Assembly: GCA_964016985.1 (NCBI GenBank)
Contig: OZ024823.1
Location: forward strand, 23,691,320 to 23,755,319
DNA from: Anodontia alba
Taxonomy: Eukaryota > Mollusca > Bivalvia > Lucinida > Lucinidae
Length of the DNA: 64,000 bases
Direction of reading: 5' to 3'
The notes below the pieces were generated by a model, which did not search any database, was not told the origin of the DNA, and saw only the letters and a program-made list of their open reading frames with translations. Every line of letters starts with the position of its first letter. The stretch's first letter is position 1. Made by a program: the position numbers and the translations under genes. Of the stretch, positions 1-11,857 are shown one piece after another.

Positions 1-1089
1 GGTGGGGCTTATTTTCCCTATATATCTTTATAGAAAACTTTAAAAATTTTCTTGTCAGCAACCACTTGACCGATTTCAATATAACTAGGCAAAAATATTT
101 CCTTGGTGCCCTCTACCAAGTTTTTCAAGTAATCGTGATTTGTCAAAAAACATGTCTGCTAGCGGGTGGGGCTTATTTCCCCTATATATATCTATTTAGA
201 AAACTTTAATAAACTTCTTGTCAGAAACCACTGGACCGATTTCAATATAACCTGGCAGGAATGTTTCTTTGGTGACCCTCTACCAAGATTGTTCAAGCTG
301 TCATCATTCGTCAAAAACATGGCCGCTAGAGGGCGGGGCTTATTTTCCCTATATATCTATATAAAAAAACTTTAAAAATCTTCTCGTAAGAAACCTTTGG
401 ACCGAGTTCAATGTAACTTGACAGGAATGTTACTTTGGTGACCTTCTACCAAGATTGCTCAAGCCTTCATGATACGTCAAAACACATTGGCCACAGGGGG
501 ATGGGGGCGGAGCTTATTTTCCATATATATCTGTATAGAAAACTTTGAAATTCTTCTTGTCAAATACCCCCACACCAATTTCAATGTTGCTTTGGTGACC
601 CTCTACCAAGAATGTTCAAGCAATCCAGATTTGTCAAAAAACAGGGCTGCTAGTGGGTGGGGCTTATTTTGCCTACATATCTAGATAGAAAAAATTGAAA
701 ATCTTCTTGTCAGAAACCACTGAACCGATTTCAATTTAACTTGGTCGGAATCTTCCTTTGGTGACCCCCTACCAAGTTTCAAGCTGTCATGATTCGTCAA
801 AAAAATGGCCGTTAGGGGCTAGGGTCTTATAGCTATATAAAACACTTTAAAAATCTTTTTGTCAGAAACCACTGGACCAATTTCATTATAACTTGGCAGA
901 AATGTTCCTTTGGTGACCCTCTTTCAAGATTTAGTTCAAGTTGTCATGATGCATTAAAAAGAAAAAACATAGGGGGTGGGTGCAGGGCTATAAAATTCAG
1001 AGCAGTGAACTTGGCTGAAACTTCAACAGTAAGTATGCAAATCTGTTTGCTCAGGTGAGCGATATAGGACCATCATGGTCCTCTTGTTT
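1..1089 (+). mobile_element. 166-bp tandem array A, 3' part of a pearl/HINE-like element
   Basis: About six diverged units of roughly 166 bp, each with GACCGATTTCAATATAACTT, a TCTATATAGAAAAC stretch and GGCCGCTAGGGG. The array runs out into a unique 3' tail that ends in the hairpin AGGACCAT-C-ATGGTCCT followed by CTTGTTT. The same tail closes arrays B and C. The 5' end lies outside the window. The open frames here are only the repeat unit read through and are not genes. Confidence 0.85.
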
Positions 1090-1093
1090 GTAC

Positions 1094-1197
1094 ATTAATC
1101 CCCTTCTGAAAAGAAGTCTATGCTAAACGAATAAAATTTCCTCCCAAAGGTAGTAGATTCTTTCTTTTTACAGCGGACTACTTTTCAGAATGCAGCT
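1094..1197. repeat. H-family hairpin, degenerate
   Basis: Imperfect inverted repeat with CTTCTGAAAAGAAGTC near the left end and ACTACTTTTCAGAATG near the right. Better copies of this family are at 40076-40173 and 48587-48706. No coding capacity. Confidence 0.45.
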
Positions 1198-1339
1198 AAA
1201 TAATTATAAAAGCGTTGTCTCCTCTCATTTCCCCATAATAGGTAAGGAAATGTGTTGATGATGTAACTTTGTTGTGGCACTGATGTAAAGATACTGTAAA
1301 TGCTTGCTTAGTCACGTGTTATTTTAATCGTAAATGTTT

Positions 1340-1516
1340 TAATAGGGAATGATTCTATATAGGTACTGAACTATAAATAGCTTTGTTTGTCCGAAAGTTT
1401 AACAGTTATTATACGCATTGCAGACGACAAATGTTACAGCTTTCATTATTGTCCCCATGCTTTTGTACCTGATATGACAAACTTCATAAACCGTTGCAAG
1501 TTTCGGACAAACAAAT
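1340..1516 (+). repeat. Dispersed repeat, inverted partner of 20608-20762
   Basis: This ~175-bp stretch (GAATGATTCTATATAGGTAC ... GCAAGTTTCGGACAAACA) recurs in reverse orientation near 20.6 kb with high identity. The second copy sits inside another repeat, so the unit is probably a small mobile element. No open frame. Confidence 0.6.
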
Positions 1517-1636
1517 GACGTACTGTTTACCCGTAGAAGACCGTTCGCTATTTATTCATTTCTCTGAACGCCTAGCCAAGTCAGTGACCTTATTCTGTGA
1601 CAAACTGCATGCATGATTGAGTTTGTGTTAGTAAAA

Positions 1637-1905
1637 TTATCTCATATGTATACAAAGCCGGTGCTTGTGAGATGTACGCAATCTCGCAATATGAAGAAAC
1701 TTAATAAAACCAAGTCTCCGAGTTTTGTTCGTTTGTGTGTTCTTTCCTAAAGCAGCCTTTCTAGAGAATAATCGGATCAGTCTGTAGATCTGCGCAGTTT
1801 GATCAGAATTTGAACTGTGCGCATTTTGGAAAACCAATGACGCAAAGTGTTTTTTCATGCGGACAACAAAGACTCTGAACAGATTGCGCGGATGTGTAGG
1901 TTGAT
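1637..1905. repeat. GAT-family repeat, fragment
   Basis: Contains diverged pieces of the family (CTGCGCAGTTTGATCAGAAT and CATGCGGACAACAAAGACTC) seen better preserved at 45700-45925 and 61551-61782. The 73-codon minus-strand frame here is repeat-derived. Confidence 0.55.
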
Positions 1906-2059
1906 TTTAGTCTTTGTAAAAAAGAATGTACTATATTTTGTTGTTGTTTTTTCTTTAAGCTTGCGACTTATTTTATTACAATAACCCATATCTTGGTTTT
2001 ATGAATTGCAAACTTGAAGAGCAACCAATTCAAATTATGTACGTTTTATAAGGTTTCAG

Positions 2060-2285
2060 TTAACTTTTACCACTCTCTAAGCTAGTTCATCAGACGAGAA
2101 ATTGATGATATTTTAATTATTAATATTATTATTATTTTTTTTTTTCAGAAAACAGGATTTCACATTTTATGCAAATTGTCTCCATTGGAGATAATGCATG
2201 AAGTGTTAATTCCTGTTTCCTGGCACAAATAAAAAGAATATGTCAAAATGTCCTGCTGAAATTTACCTAGAGTGATAAACGTTAA
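2060..2285. repeat. OCT-family palindromic element
   Basis: Starts with TTTTACCACTCTCTAAGC and ends near TACCTAGAGTGATAAACG. It holds the diverged palindrome ATGCAAATTGTCTCC / GGAGATAATGCATG flanked by a T-rich and an A-rich arm. It lies directly downstream, in gene sense, of the exon at 2321-2460. Confidence 0.6.
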
Positions 2286-2320
2286 ACGCTTCAAGTAAGA
2301 CTATATATTTGGATACTAAC

Positions 2321-2460
2321 CTGTATCGACTGCGCCGCAGAATACACCGGTAGCCATTCTCACTACCAGCATGACTTGAAACGAGGGTGACCATGGAAGC
2401 ATCATACTGCAGATGGCGCATCCTACTGTAGCAGCCCCCATATAAGCCAGTCGATTCCAT
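2321..2460 (-). CDS. Internal exon of an MFS transporter (MFSD4-like)
   Basis: A 140-bp exon bounded by a good acceptor (TATGCTTTAG|A, intron side at 2461-2470) and a good donor (ATACAG|GTTAGT, intron side at 2315-2320). It carries one base of a split codon, 46 full codons and the first base of a final glycine codon. The translation has two hydrophobic stretches, [18 protein letters not shown] and [16 protein letters not shown], and ends in DTG. That matches the layout of two adjacent membrane helices of major-facilitator transporters. The DTG(G) ending recalls the LDTGGN motif of MFSD4/sodium-dependent glucose transporter 1 proteins; this is from memory of the family, not a search. Neighbouring exons were not found in the window. 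An (AT)n tract lies 15 bp upstream in the intron. The reading frame that runs on into the (AT)n tract is intron, not protein. Confidence 0.62.
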
Positions 2461-2472
2461 CTAAAGCATACA

Positions 2473-2587
<115 letters not shown>

Positions 2588-2635
2588 GTTTTCCAAAACA
2601 TTTTTTTTCACTGGAAAACATTCTGGAAAACAACT

Positions 2636-2860
2636 TTAACCCATTTATGCAGAGTGGACTCTTCTACTTTAACTGTTTGGACAGGTCCATTTCAAGAGAA
2701 GGGGTGTATGGTTAGTTTTTATTACTGCCCTATTTTATAGAAATTCTTGTATGTAATGCAAACAGTGTAGACCCTGATCAGACGCCGCATTCTGCGGCGT
2801 CTGATCTGGGTCTATACTGTTTGTCAATGTCACTTTTACGGGACGCTAGGGTTAATGTCA
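2636..2860. repeat. CAG-family element, with palindromic core 2759-2824
   Basis: The core pairs CAAACAGTGTAGACCCTGAT with ATCTGGGTCTATACTGTTTG around GACGCCGC/GCGGCGTC. Flanks (TTTAACCCATTTATGC ... ACGGGACGCTAGGGTTAA) match the copy at 12112-12320, which defines the ~215-bp element. Confidence 0.75.
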
Positions 2861-4149
2861 ATGAAAACTATAACCAGCGAATTACAGTAGCGGTCGTTCA
2901 CACTAATTAATTCTTAGCATGCTAAGTGCCAGTGTCAGCATTCGAAACTTTAAACTGTTTTCTTCTTTTTCACTGAAAGAAGTATGTCTGTTTCTCGGCC
3001 CACTGGAGTTCAACAGGTGGTTTTCTTGTGCTCCATTATTCCAGTGGTGTTGTTTAACACCCCAGGGATCTTCAGGTGTCTCAACACGTTGTTTCTGTTG
3101 AGTCCTCATCTTTGCTTCATCATAAGCTTTATTTGTGATTTATTTGTTGTCCGTATAGATTCATGGGTGAGTTAAAGACTTCCACGTGGACCAAACAAAT
3201 AAATGCTTTTACCACACTGGAAGCCAAGGGCGAGGGTTGGGACCCAGTAAAGTACGCCACCCTCACCTCTCCAACCACCAACCACCGCCCCACCCCTCCC
3301 TCACCCCCCGCCCCCCTCCCCCCCCGCCCCCTCCCCCCCGCCACACACACACTGCCCGCCTCTCCACCCACCTACCCACAGCGCTAGTAATTTATTACTG
3401 TCCGTTCCAAGGCGATACTTTCACTACGGTACTTTTTTGCCAAATATCATGTAGTATTTCACTTGCGAAAGTTTTTTTTTCTTTTAACACTTGTGTAAGT
3501 TAGTCTTTGTTGATCGCACATGCTGTGTTTCGGCTTATAAATTTTGCAAACCGACTCCGAACAATATTTGGATTTCAGTTCGTGTCCTCCAAATATATAA
3601 GTGAAAATAACATGAAAAGGCATATAAAGTCGAGCATCGAGAAGCATCCAGCATAATTTGACACGACGGAATGAACTGTTGTCGCTGACAGAGCGACAGG
3701 AGACCAAAAAAGAATTAAAACCATATCTGCATGAATAACATTATCCTGTCAAACTTATAGAAGACATCGGTGTAAAAAAGTATCACAAGCACAACACGTA
3801 AATAAAAATGAAATAAGATTAAAATGTAAACATTCGGCAACCAGAGCCCTACTAAGGTACTGAACAATGGTAATTATTATTGTTGTTGTTGTTATTGTTG
3901 TTGCTGTTGTTGGTTTCGTTCTTTTGAGTGGCTTTTGTTTGCTTTTTGTTGTTGCCGCTGTTGTTCTATGGAATGAATACACTCTAAAGGGAGACAACAT
4001 TGTGAAATAAGGAACAAAAAGGGCAATATCTAGTTGAGCGGTGACATGTAAAATTGTGCCCTCGTACATATGCTGCCCGGGCAAGGAAGCCCCGTATCGA
4101 ACTGCACGACCTCACAGTCTGACCTTCGCTCTCCGTCCGCTAACAGAAT
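2861..4149. other. No gene seen; low-complexity tracts
   Basis: Holds a C-rich tract (3281-3351, runs of C with CCCG and CACACA) and a TTG-rich tract (3865-3965). Short frames on both strands lack splice signals, family motifs or conserved composition, so none is called. Confidence 0.6.
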
Positions 4150-4405
4150 CATCATGGAAACATACCTATATAATTTTGACCCCTTAAACCCCACTTTTAT
4201 ATATAAACTAGGGTTTACAGGGGTATACATTAATTTTCTTATTTCTGCTCAAAAACATAGATTGTGGGTACTCGTTAGAACACTTCTAACTGGTGAGGCG
4301 GTTCTAACGAATGGTCATGTTTGAGCAGACATATGAGTTTTTTTATCTGAAAAATGTCAGTTTTTGGAGGTGAAATTTTCTATATATAGGCGCGTTTTCG
4401 TAATG
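4150..4405 (-). mobile_element. PAL copy 1
   Basis: Diverged ends CATCATGGAAACATACC and CGCGTTTTCGTAATG. The central palindrome is degraded: the right arm keeps GAGGCGGTTCTAACGA, but the left arm is scrambled. Confidence 0.85.
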
Positions 4406-4494
4406 CATTGCATAATACATCTTTGTATATGTATAGCAATACACTGGTATAGTCTAGAATGATTCTGTAAGTAGACAATGATGGCCTTGAGTTT

Positions 4495-4860
4495 CTGAAG
4501 GGGACTCTTCCATCTTTGAAAATGGTCAGACCAGTATGAATTTCAGTCCAACATCAAAACCGAATTACAAACAGTGTAGATCCTGGAAAGACAGCTCATT
4601 CTGAGTCACCTCTACAAGATCTACACTGTTTGAAAAAAATGTGTATCTGTCTGCAGTGCTGAAAGGATGGACCCGTTGTATACTGAATAAACTCCCAACA
4701 CTATATACTAAAAGAGTCCATTTTCATTTTCTGGTATGTCAGGCTATGTAATTTTGATATTCCCAGAGAGATTCAGCTAAACTTTTTGCAAACAATGATC
4801 TGGGTTCGCACTATTGGAAAGTAACCCTTTTGGGGATCTCCAGACTAGAATAAGTTAATG
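4495..4860. repeat. Two CAG-family elements back to back
   Basis: The first has an AT-richer core (4568-4632, CAAACAGTGTAGATCCTGG ... AGATCTACACTGTTTG). The second (about 4675-4858) belongs to the subtype starting ACTGAATAAACTCCC and ending ATCTCCAGACTAGAATAAG; its core has largely decayed. Related copies: 9593-9787, 25285-25503, 55000-55202. Confidence 0.65.
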
Positions 4861-4936
4861 TTCACATTTTCCAAGAAGACACATTTTCCCGCGGTTCGGC
4901 GTATTAAAAAAGTTGGAATAACCTGTATAATATTCT

Positions 4937-5156
4937 GGGCCCAGTTGTTCAAAGCTAACGACGTCGTTAGTTAACGATTCATTAAAATTTACATCGAGTG
5001 ATACGCAAAAATGCTGAAATTTTTTGCAGTGCAAAAGCTACTCACATTTTTTCAGCAAAAAATTTCAGAAAATTGTATATTGAATCTGCTAAAATAGTTA
5101 ACGAAATGGCCCTTAACGAGCTCATTAAGCTAACGACGCTTTGAACAACTGGGCCC
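4937..5156. mobile_element. MITE with GGGCCCAGTTGTTCAAAGC inverted ends
   Basis: A 220-bp element whose first 27 bp (GGGCCCAGTTGTTCAAAGC then TAACGACG) are repeated inverted at its right end. The middle is AT-rich and non-coding, so it is a non-autonomous DNA transposon by structure. No convincing target duplication is visible. Confidence 0.8.
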
Positions 5157-6214
5157 TGGATGATACTACCTGTCATAGATAATTCCACTAACGAGGGATC
5201 CGGGAATATGTCCTATGGACCAAGCTGTAAAGAGCCAGGAAGCCGTGCTCAGGTCTATTCGAACGAGGCTCTGCAAATCAGGCAAAGCTGTACCAATCTG
5301 TATAATAACCCATCCCTGTCAAAATAAGAAAAGTTGTTTAAGTAAGCGCGTGTCTTTTATTACCATTTTAACGGTAACCATGTTGATAAACATTGGAAAA
5401 AATACTGAGGAAACCAATTTTTAGAAGAACTGATTTGAGAATAACCAACAATGCTTGATTGATCTGTCACCGCGGAGCGTGGTAGCTGGTAAAACGAGTT
5501 CCAAAAATTACCGAATTATCTATGCACCTGAGTGACAGATTGTTTCATATCAAGAAACAAACACTGTTCACTTTCCTATGTATTATATACAATTTTGCTA
5601 GTCCTGTTTTCTTGAATGTGCCATAAAGTTGTTTCAATTGGGTCGGAAGAACACTAAACAAAATAGGAAACGGCGTTATTCAGCCCGTTCATTAGTAATG
5701 TTAACTTTACTTCATGACGTAATGTCCACAGTTTCATGACATTTTTGTAACTGCTTTCATTTGGTCGGGTTTGAGTCCCTTTTGGCAGCCGAGGACGTCA
5801 AGATGAAGTGCAATAATGAGGAAAGCATGCGGTAAAAAATAGTTCCGGCACTGTGAAATAGTTCATTAGTTACTGCTATCACATTATCACACTGGAATTT
5901 ATAGAAGATATCCCTGTACTTCACTGCTAGGTATACAAAAAGTATTTCCCGATAAAAGGATGGAATATAACATGGAAATTACCGTGACAGACTGCATGCT
6001 TAGTTTTTAACCCAATCATGGTTCTGATCTAGGAATATTCTGCCGGCTGCCAGTATTTGAATGCATAATCTGCCATGTCTACCTCTTATGATAAAACATC
6101 AAAACACAATTGCATATTAAATGCTTGCATTACAAAATAAAAATTAAATTAAAATGCATAAAACATGCTAATTCAGAGGAACAAATGCATTTTATCAGTA
6201 TGAAAAAAAAACTT
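5157..6214. other. No feature recognised
   Basis: AT-rich sequence with no supported exon, repeat family or structured element beyond short chance palindromes such as GTTTCATATCAAGAAAC. Confidence 0.5.
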
Positions 6215-9095
6215 ACCTTCAAATCTTGTCAGCAAGCTCTCAGGAATTTCCAAAGACACAAATGACTGCCTGGTGACGCTGAGGATTCCCTTATCTAGGA
6301 AGAGGCATGCAACAAGTTCAAGTGCATATGCACCCACAATGACCAACCCAGATGAGGTTAAAGACAAGTTCTATGATAATCTAGATTCTGCGAATTCTGC
6401 AACACCCTGGACAGACAAACTCATCCTCCCCGGGGACTTCAATGCCAGAGTGGGCACAGACCACCGAAAGTAGGAAGGAGCGATTGGAACTGAAGGAGGA
6501 GGAAAGTGCAACAGCGATGGCCTCCTCCTTTTAAGGAAGTGTGCAGAGCATGAACTACTGATCACTGACACAGTCTTCCGTCTGCCAACTTGCAACAAGA
6601 CATCATGAATGCACCCTTGCTGCAAATACTGGCATCCCATTGCTACGTCATAGTGCGAAGGACGGACAGACATGATGTCAGAGTAACAAAGAGTATGTGT
6701 TATGCACACTGTTGGACAGATCACAGGCTTGTTGTCAGCTAGCTTGCGCATTCAGCCTGCACGGCGTCCACAAGGAAAGAACGTGCCAAAGATATCTCCA
6801 AGCTGAAACAAGACAGCAAGAGGCAAGCATTCATCAATGATATCTGCAGCCATTTAGATGCACTGGAACAGTTCAGAGGATCCACATGAGAATTGGACAG
6901 TCTTCAGAGACACTGTTAACTCTTCAGCAATGGATTCCCTAGGACCCCTATCTCGCAAACACCAAGACTGGTTTGATGAGAACGACGAAGAAATCCAGGG
7001 ACTCCATGAAGAGAAACACCAAAAACACAAAGCATATCTCAATGATACCAGCTCAGTATCTGGTAAGATATATTCAAACATATGTAAGACAATCCAGACT
7101 AGGCTCAGCGACACGCAAGACTCCTTGCTCAGCAAAACGGCTGGTGAGATCCAGCCCTTTGCAGACAGGAAGGATATAAAGAAGATATTTGATGCTCTTA
7201 AGACAGTATATGGTCCCCAGATCTCAGGAACTACCCCAATCCTTAGTGCAGATGGAAATAGTCTTCTAAATGACAAAGAAGCTGTCTTGATAAGAATGGC
7301 TGAACACTTTGATGGTATCCTTAATCGGCCATCACCTATCAATGAGGAAGCTACCAACAGGTGTGATCCACTGCTTGATGACTTCCTAGTCGTCTCTGAA
7401 ACAGTGGAGGCAATAAAACTCCTGCCATCTGGCAAGGCTCCAGGATCAGATGCAGATCTACAAAGCAGGATGTCCTCCAGTTGCAGAGAAACTAGCAGAG
7501 TTATTTCACATTATGTGGAGAAAAGAAGCCATCCCTCAAGAATTGAAGGATGCAACAATTATCCACCTATTCAAAAGGAAAGGGAATCCTCAAGTCTGTG
7601 ACAATCATCGGGGCATTTTTTTATTGTCAATTGCTGGGAAGATCCTTGCAAGAGTCCTACTGAACCGATTGAATTAAAACCTTGAGCAGTCAGGGCTTCT
7701 ACCAGAAAGCCAATGTGGATTATTCAGGAAGGACAGAGGAATAATTGACATAATCTTTACAGCAAGACAGCCTCAAAAGAAATGCTAGAAACAGAATGTA
7801 GACCTCGACATAACCTTTGTCGACCTTACTAAAGCATTTGACATATTCGATCGTTAGGGACTTTGAAAAATTATGACAAAGTTTGACTGCCTGGCCAAGT
7901 TCCTAGCAATGGTGTGGCAGCTCCACGATAGTATGCTTGTACGGGTCAAATATAATGGTGAGTTTTCTGATCCAATCCCTGTGATAGATGTAGTAAAGCA
8001 AGACTGTGTACTAGCTTCAACATTATTCAAAATGATGTTTCTGCCATGCTCGCAGATGCTTTCTAGGATGGTGACAATGTTATACTTATTACGCATCGCC
8101 TAATGGGAAGCTTTTCAACCTAAAAAGGTTGTAAGGTAAATCAAAGGTGCAGACAGAGATGCTAGATGATTTCTGTTTTTCTGTGACATGGCAAAAGGTG
8201 CTCCAATAGAAGAAAAGATGCAAAAAGGTGTAGATCAAGTATCTGATTCATAATCTTACAATCAGCATCAAAATGACAGGTGGTGTATCAGCCAGCACCT
8301 GAAAAGCCTAACAAGCAGCCTACCATCACAGTGACAGGTCAATGATTGCAAGTGGTAGGCAAGTTCACCTACATTGAAAGCGCTTTGTCAAGAGTTGTGT
8401 ACATTGATGATGAAGTCAAAGCCAGGATAGCCAAAGCCAGTGCAGCATTCGGCCGACTACGTGAAAGCATTTTGGATCAAAGTGAATTCAGACTTGACAC
8501 AAAGCTGAATGTCTACAGATCTATGGTGTTGCCAAGACTATTATACATATGGAAGAATTGGACAGTTTACCAACGGCATCAATAGACTGAACCACTTCGA
8601 TACAAGCTGCCTTAGAAAACTTCTAAAGATTAAGTGGCAAGATAGGATCCTAGACATAGACGTCCTGAAAAGGACAGGGATGCAGGGTGTATAGACTCTT
8701 CTGAAATTGGCACGATAAAGATGGACAGGCCATGTTACCAGAATGCCAGTGGAACGTTTGCCAAAGAAAATCCTCTATAGAGAACTACAAGTGGGAAAAC
8801 GCTTCAGTGGTGGTCAGAAGAAGCGATACAATGACACCCTCAAATCCTCCCTTAAAGACTTTAACATACCAACAGAGTCGTGGGAACAGATTGCACAGGA
8901 ATGAGCAAAGTGGCAAGGCCTCTAAGAAGGGAAGTTGGTGAATACGAAACATCAGCGAAGCCAAGTAGTAATGTGCTCAGCGGAAAGCCAGAGCTAAGGC
9001 TCATCAACAGAGCTTTCTTCCTCAAACCTGTCATGTTCTATCTGCAACAGGCTGTTTAGAGCTAAAATTGGTCTCATCAGCCATTTTAGAACACT
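6215..9095 (+). pseudogene. Decayed non-LTR retrotransposon (LINE) ORF2
   Basis: A 5'-truncated LINE with endonuclease then reverse transcriptase, broken by many stops and frameshifts. The endonuclease part is read from about 6226: SAYAPTMTNPDEVKDKFY, then ILPGDFNARVGTDH (the GDFN motif). A long linker frame (6858-7445) leads to the RT: KDATIIHLFKRKGNPQVCDN (7545-7605), FVDLTKAFD near 7818-7844, VVKQDCVLA near 7990. The catalytic FADD box at about 8171-8190 is destroyed by a one-base loss and a lost aspartate. The RT-distal part follows (KARIAKASAAFGRLR near 8425; WTGHVTRMPVERLPK near 8722). A C-terminal zinc-finger-like CSICNRLFRAKIGLISH is at 9035-9087, with its last histidine replaced by leucine. 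It cannot be active. The clade is not assigned. A fragment of a related element is at 31700-31995. Confidence 0.85.
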
Positions 9096-9241
9096 TAAAC
9101 AGTAACACCGCGCATTTGATTAGCATTGGACATTGTCAGTAACGACAGACGAACTATCGTATCATTCCGTTACAGAAGCCTTATGCAGTCATTAGCTCAT
9201 TGTCCAAGTTGTCCTAGAATAAGGATACTGTATATAATGTA

Positions 9242-9572
9242 CAGTTGACTCTCGTTATCTCGACCTCGCTTATCTCGAATAGCCGCTTATCTCGAAGTGA
9301 AAATCTGGTCCCTGCCTATACATGAAAACCTAACAACAGATGGAAAATATTGTAGAAAAGAGGAGAAATTGCTCCTATGGAGCAATTTCTCCTCTTTTCC
9401 ACAATATTTTCAATATATCTCTAACTTCAAAAGTCCAATTACCTGTCAGTTTGTTAAATGTGGTTAATCAAATTATTTTTTCCTCAATTCTGCAAACCTG
9501 GTATGTCGAACTACGGATATCTCGAAGTATTTCAGAGAGTCCCTTGGAATTCGAGATAACGAGAGTCGACTG
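9242..9572. mobile_element. pogo/Tigger-like MITE, copy 1
   Basis: Inverted ends CAGTTGACTCTCGTTATCTC and its inverse GAGATAACGAGAGTCGACTG, flanked by TA on both sides as expected for the Tc1/mariner/pogo group. An internal perfect hairpin carries AGGAGAAATTGCTCC / GGAGCAATTTCTCCT. No transposase. Other copies: 25593-25921 and 38653-38983. Confidence 0.85.
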
Positions 9573-9592
9573 TATAACCTTTAAACGCATTT

Positions 9593-9787
9593 TAGACTGA
9601 ATAAACTCCCCACACTATATATTGTAAGAGTCGCATTTTAATTTTAGGTATGTCAAGCTATGTGATTTAGATATTCCTAGAGAAAATAGCGAATCTGTTT
9701 GCAAAAGTGACCCTGAATAGACGCCGCAGAATGGGTCTGCACTATTTGTCAATTACCTTTTAGGGGGTCTCCAGACTATAATGGGTT
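9593..9787. repeat. CAG-family element, ACTGAATAAACTCCC subtype
   Basis: Flanks match 25285-25503 closely (GGTATGTCAAGCTATGTGAT; GGTCTCCAGACTATAATGGG). Half of the palindromic core is lost: GACCCTGAATAGACGCCGCA is followed directly by GGGTCTGCACTATTTG. Confidence 0.7.
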
Positions 9788-11583
9788 AAATAGCAGTAAT
9801 ACATTGTGCTAAATGGTAGCATAAGCTTTTAGTTTTTAATAGTTTAATGCAGAATGTTTTAATGATATGCTTTATAGTCTGAGGCCAGTGTCATATATTT
9901 AGACCAAACGGAGGGTCAGTGTGATATATATTGAGCGGTATTTGAGGCAGTATATGAAGTGTAAGTAACGTGTAGATGCTCAACTGAGTCTTAAGTTTGT
10001 ATAGCATGGAACTTAGTTTTGGATTCTTATTTCAGGTAGTCATTTAATTGATGCTAACTCCATCATCTGAGATACGTCTGCACCATATATTATCATTCTG
10101 ACAATGCTGTATACTGTTTTGCTTAGTGCATATTGCTCACAGCTCTGGCTATGCTTTGTGCAAGGACTTGACCGTCCAACCTTACTGATTATACTTCGTG
10201 CTGCTTACATTGCTTTGTGCAATAGACTAACAAATAAATGTGTCTAAGTACAACATGGAAATCATAGTAATGGTTGAAATGTGTTAGACAATCTTATGAT
10301 GTAATGAAAAAAAAGTGCAGAGAGGCAGTTGCAGTTAATTTTAGCACTGATTTAATACATAACAAAATTGGCGGAATGCACTCGGTAACACGTGACATGC
10401 AGTCTGTTATATCCCCCATTTTTTATAACGGGTAATATTTTTAAGTCTTCCAAACATTGGATTTTATCAGCATTTTTCTTAAATTCATAAACTACGCACT
10501 TGAACAACTGCCCCGCCAGAATTAAAGAAAATAGTGTACAAATAGTGTACTGATGGTTCTCTTGACAATACACAATAGATGTGTGCTCGATAGCTGACGA
10601 ACGTGAGTAGCGATGTTTCCCTTGAAAACAAAGGTTTGTGGTCCACCAAGGTGTGTGTCATCTTTGACAGACACTTTCTTAGTTTTAAAAGCTTTAACCC
10701 TTTCAGCGCGGCAGACCAAAACCAATACCTGATCCAGATGAGACGATTCCGGTATCCTATTTAGAAACCAAGTCGCAGAGTCGTCGATAATGCTTAAAAA
10801 ATCTCTTCCGAAGTTTATGATACCGCAACCCCTGTTTTAGAAGTTTGGCAGTCAAAGTTTGTTACGAGCATTGAAACTAGCCAAATGACTAGACACTCTT
10901 GCAAACCGAAAGTGAGAAATGTAATCACCATTCAAAGCGGCACGAGGAACGTCGCCATCCAAAAATAAAAACAACAACAAGAAAAAAAAACCAAAAAAAA
11001 CCCGGGAAATTAACAATGTCAAAATCCAAATCATCAAATCTGACATAAAGTTTAGATGAAACACTGTTCGAAATTTATAAATGTAAATCTAAAAATGGGA
11101 TTTCTGTATCAGTAGAACTAGCTTTGTTCAACTGCAGTTCAATAGGATAAATTTGGGTGACAGTTCCTTCAAAGTGAGGAGTGACAATATTCAAAAGGTA
11201 GTCCTTATATCTGGAAGTTAAGTTAAAAGCTTACCTAATAGCAGCTGGTGTATCATCGGAGAGAGACGTCAAGAATCTCTTTCATAACAAAACAAAAGCA
11301 AGTCTGCTACAAGAGAAGTACAATTAGTAAATATCGGAACTCCAACAATTTGTCTGTGTAATTTAGTGCCAAATATAATGAAAATGTTATGTAAAACTCA
11401 TTATAATGCGTCCCATAGATTTTGACAAGACCAAAGTTTAAACCTTTTTTTGTCATCAGAAGTGAAGAGGATAAGGAGAGCCTTTCCTTTGAAAAGTATT
11501 CTGTTAAGTTTGTGATTAAATTTATTGGGCCAAGTTGGTCTGGAGTTGAAAATGGTAGCTGTGTACAGTATGTTGTGTGTATG
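9788..11583. other. No gene or repeat family recognised
   Basis: AT-rich. A donor-like TTAG|GTAAGC exists on the minus strand at about 11226-11235, but the sequence before it is closed in all three frames. An A-rich tract lies at 10975-11005. Confidence 0.5.
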
Positions 11584-11623
11584 AGAAAAAAAGAAAGAAA
11601 AAAAGAAAGAAATGAATGAATGA

Positions 11624-11654
<31 letters not shown>

Positions 11655-11668
11655 GAAGAAAGAAAGGA
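11584..11668. repeat. (GAAA)n microsatellite, imperfect
   Basis: Repeats of GAAA with a GAATGAATGAAT interruption. Both long minus-strand frames over it (poly F/S/L) are artefacts. Confidence 0.95.
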
Positions 11669-11857
11669 AAACAAGCATAAAAACACACAGAGATGAAGTC
11701 ATCTCGCTGGAAGGAAATTACATACCAGCATCACATACGAATAGCATACTGCACATGTTAGTTGTATTCTTCTCCTGAAATTATCCTCTGTTTTCCATCG
11801 GTGACAGAATGAAAGCTTGGTCATCTTTATTTGGGCTTTTATTTGATCATGTTCAGG

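Noticed and set aside
6371..7435. Minus-strand frames of 126 and 193 codons
   Set aside because: Antisense shadows of the LINE, whose plus strand has clear endonuclease and RT motifs.
11219..11290. Donor-like TTAG|GTAAGC on the minus strand
   Set aside because: All three frames before it close within about 30 bp, and no fitting acceptor was found.
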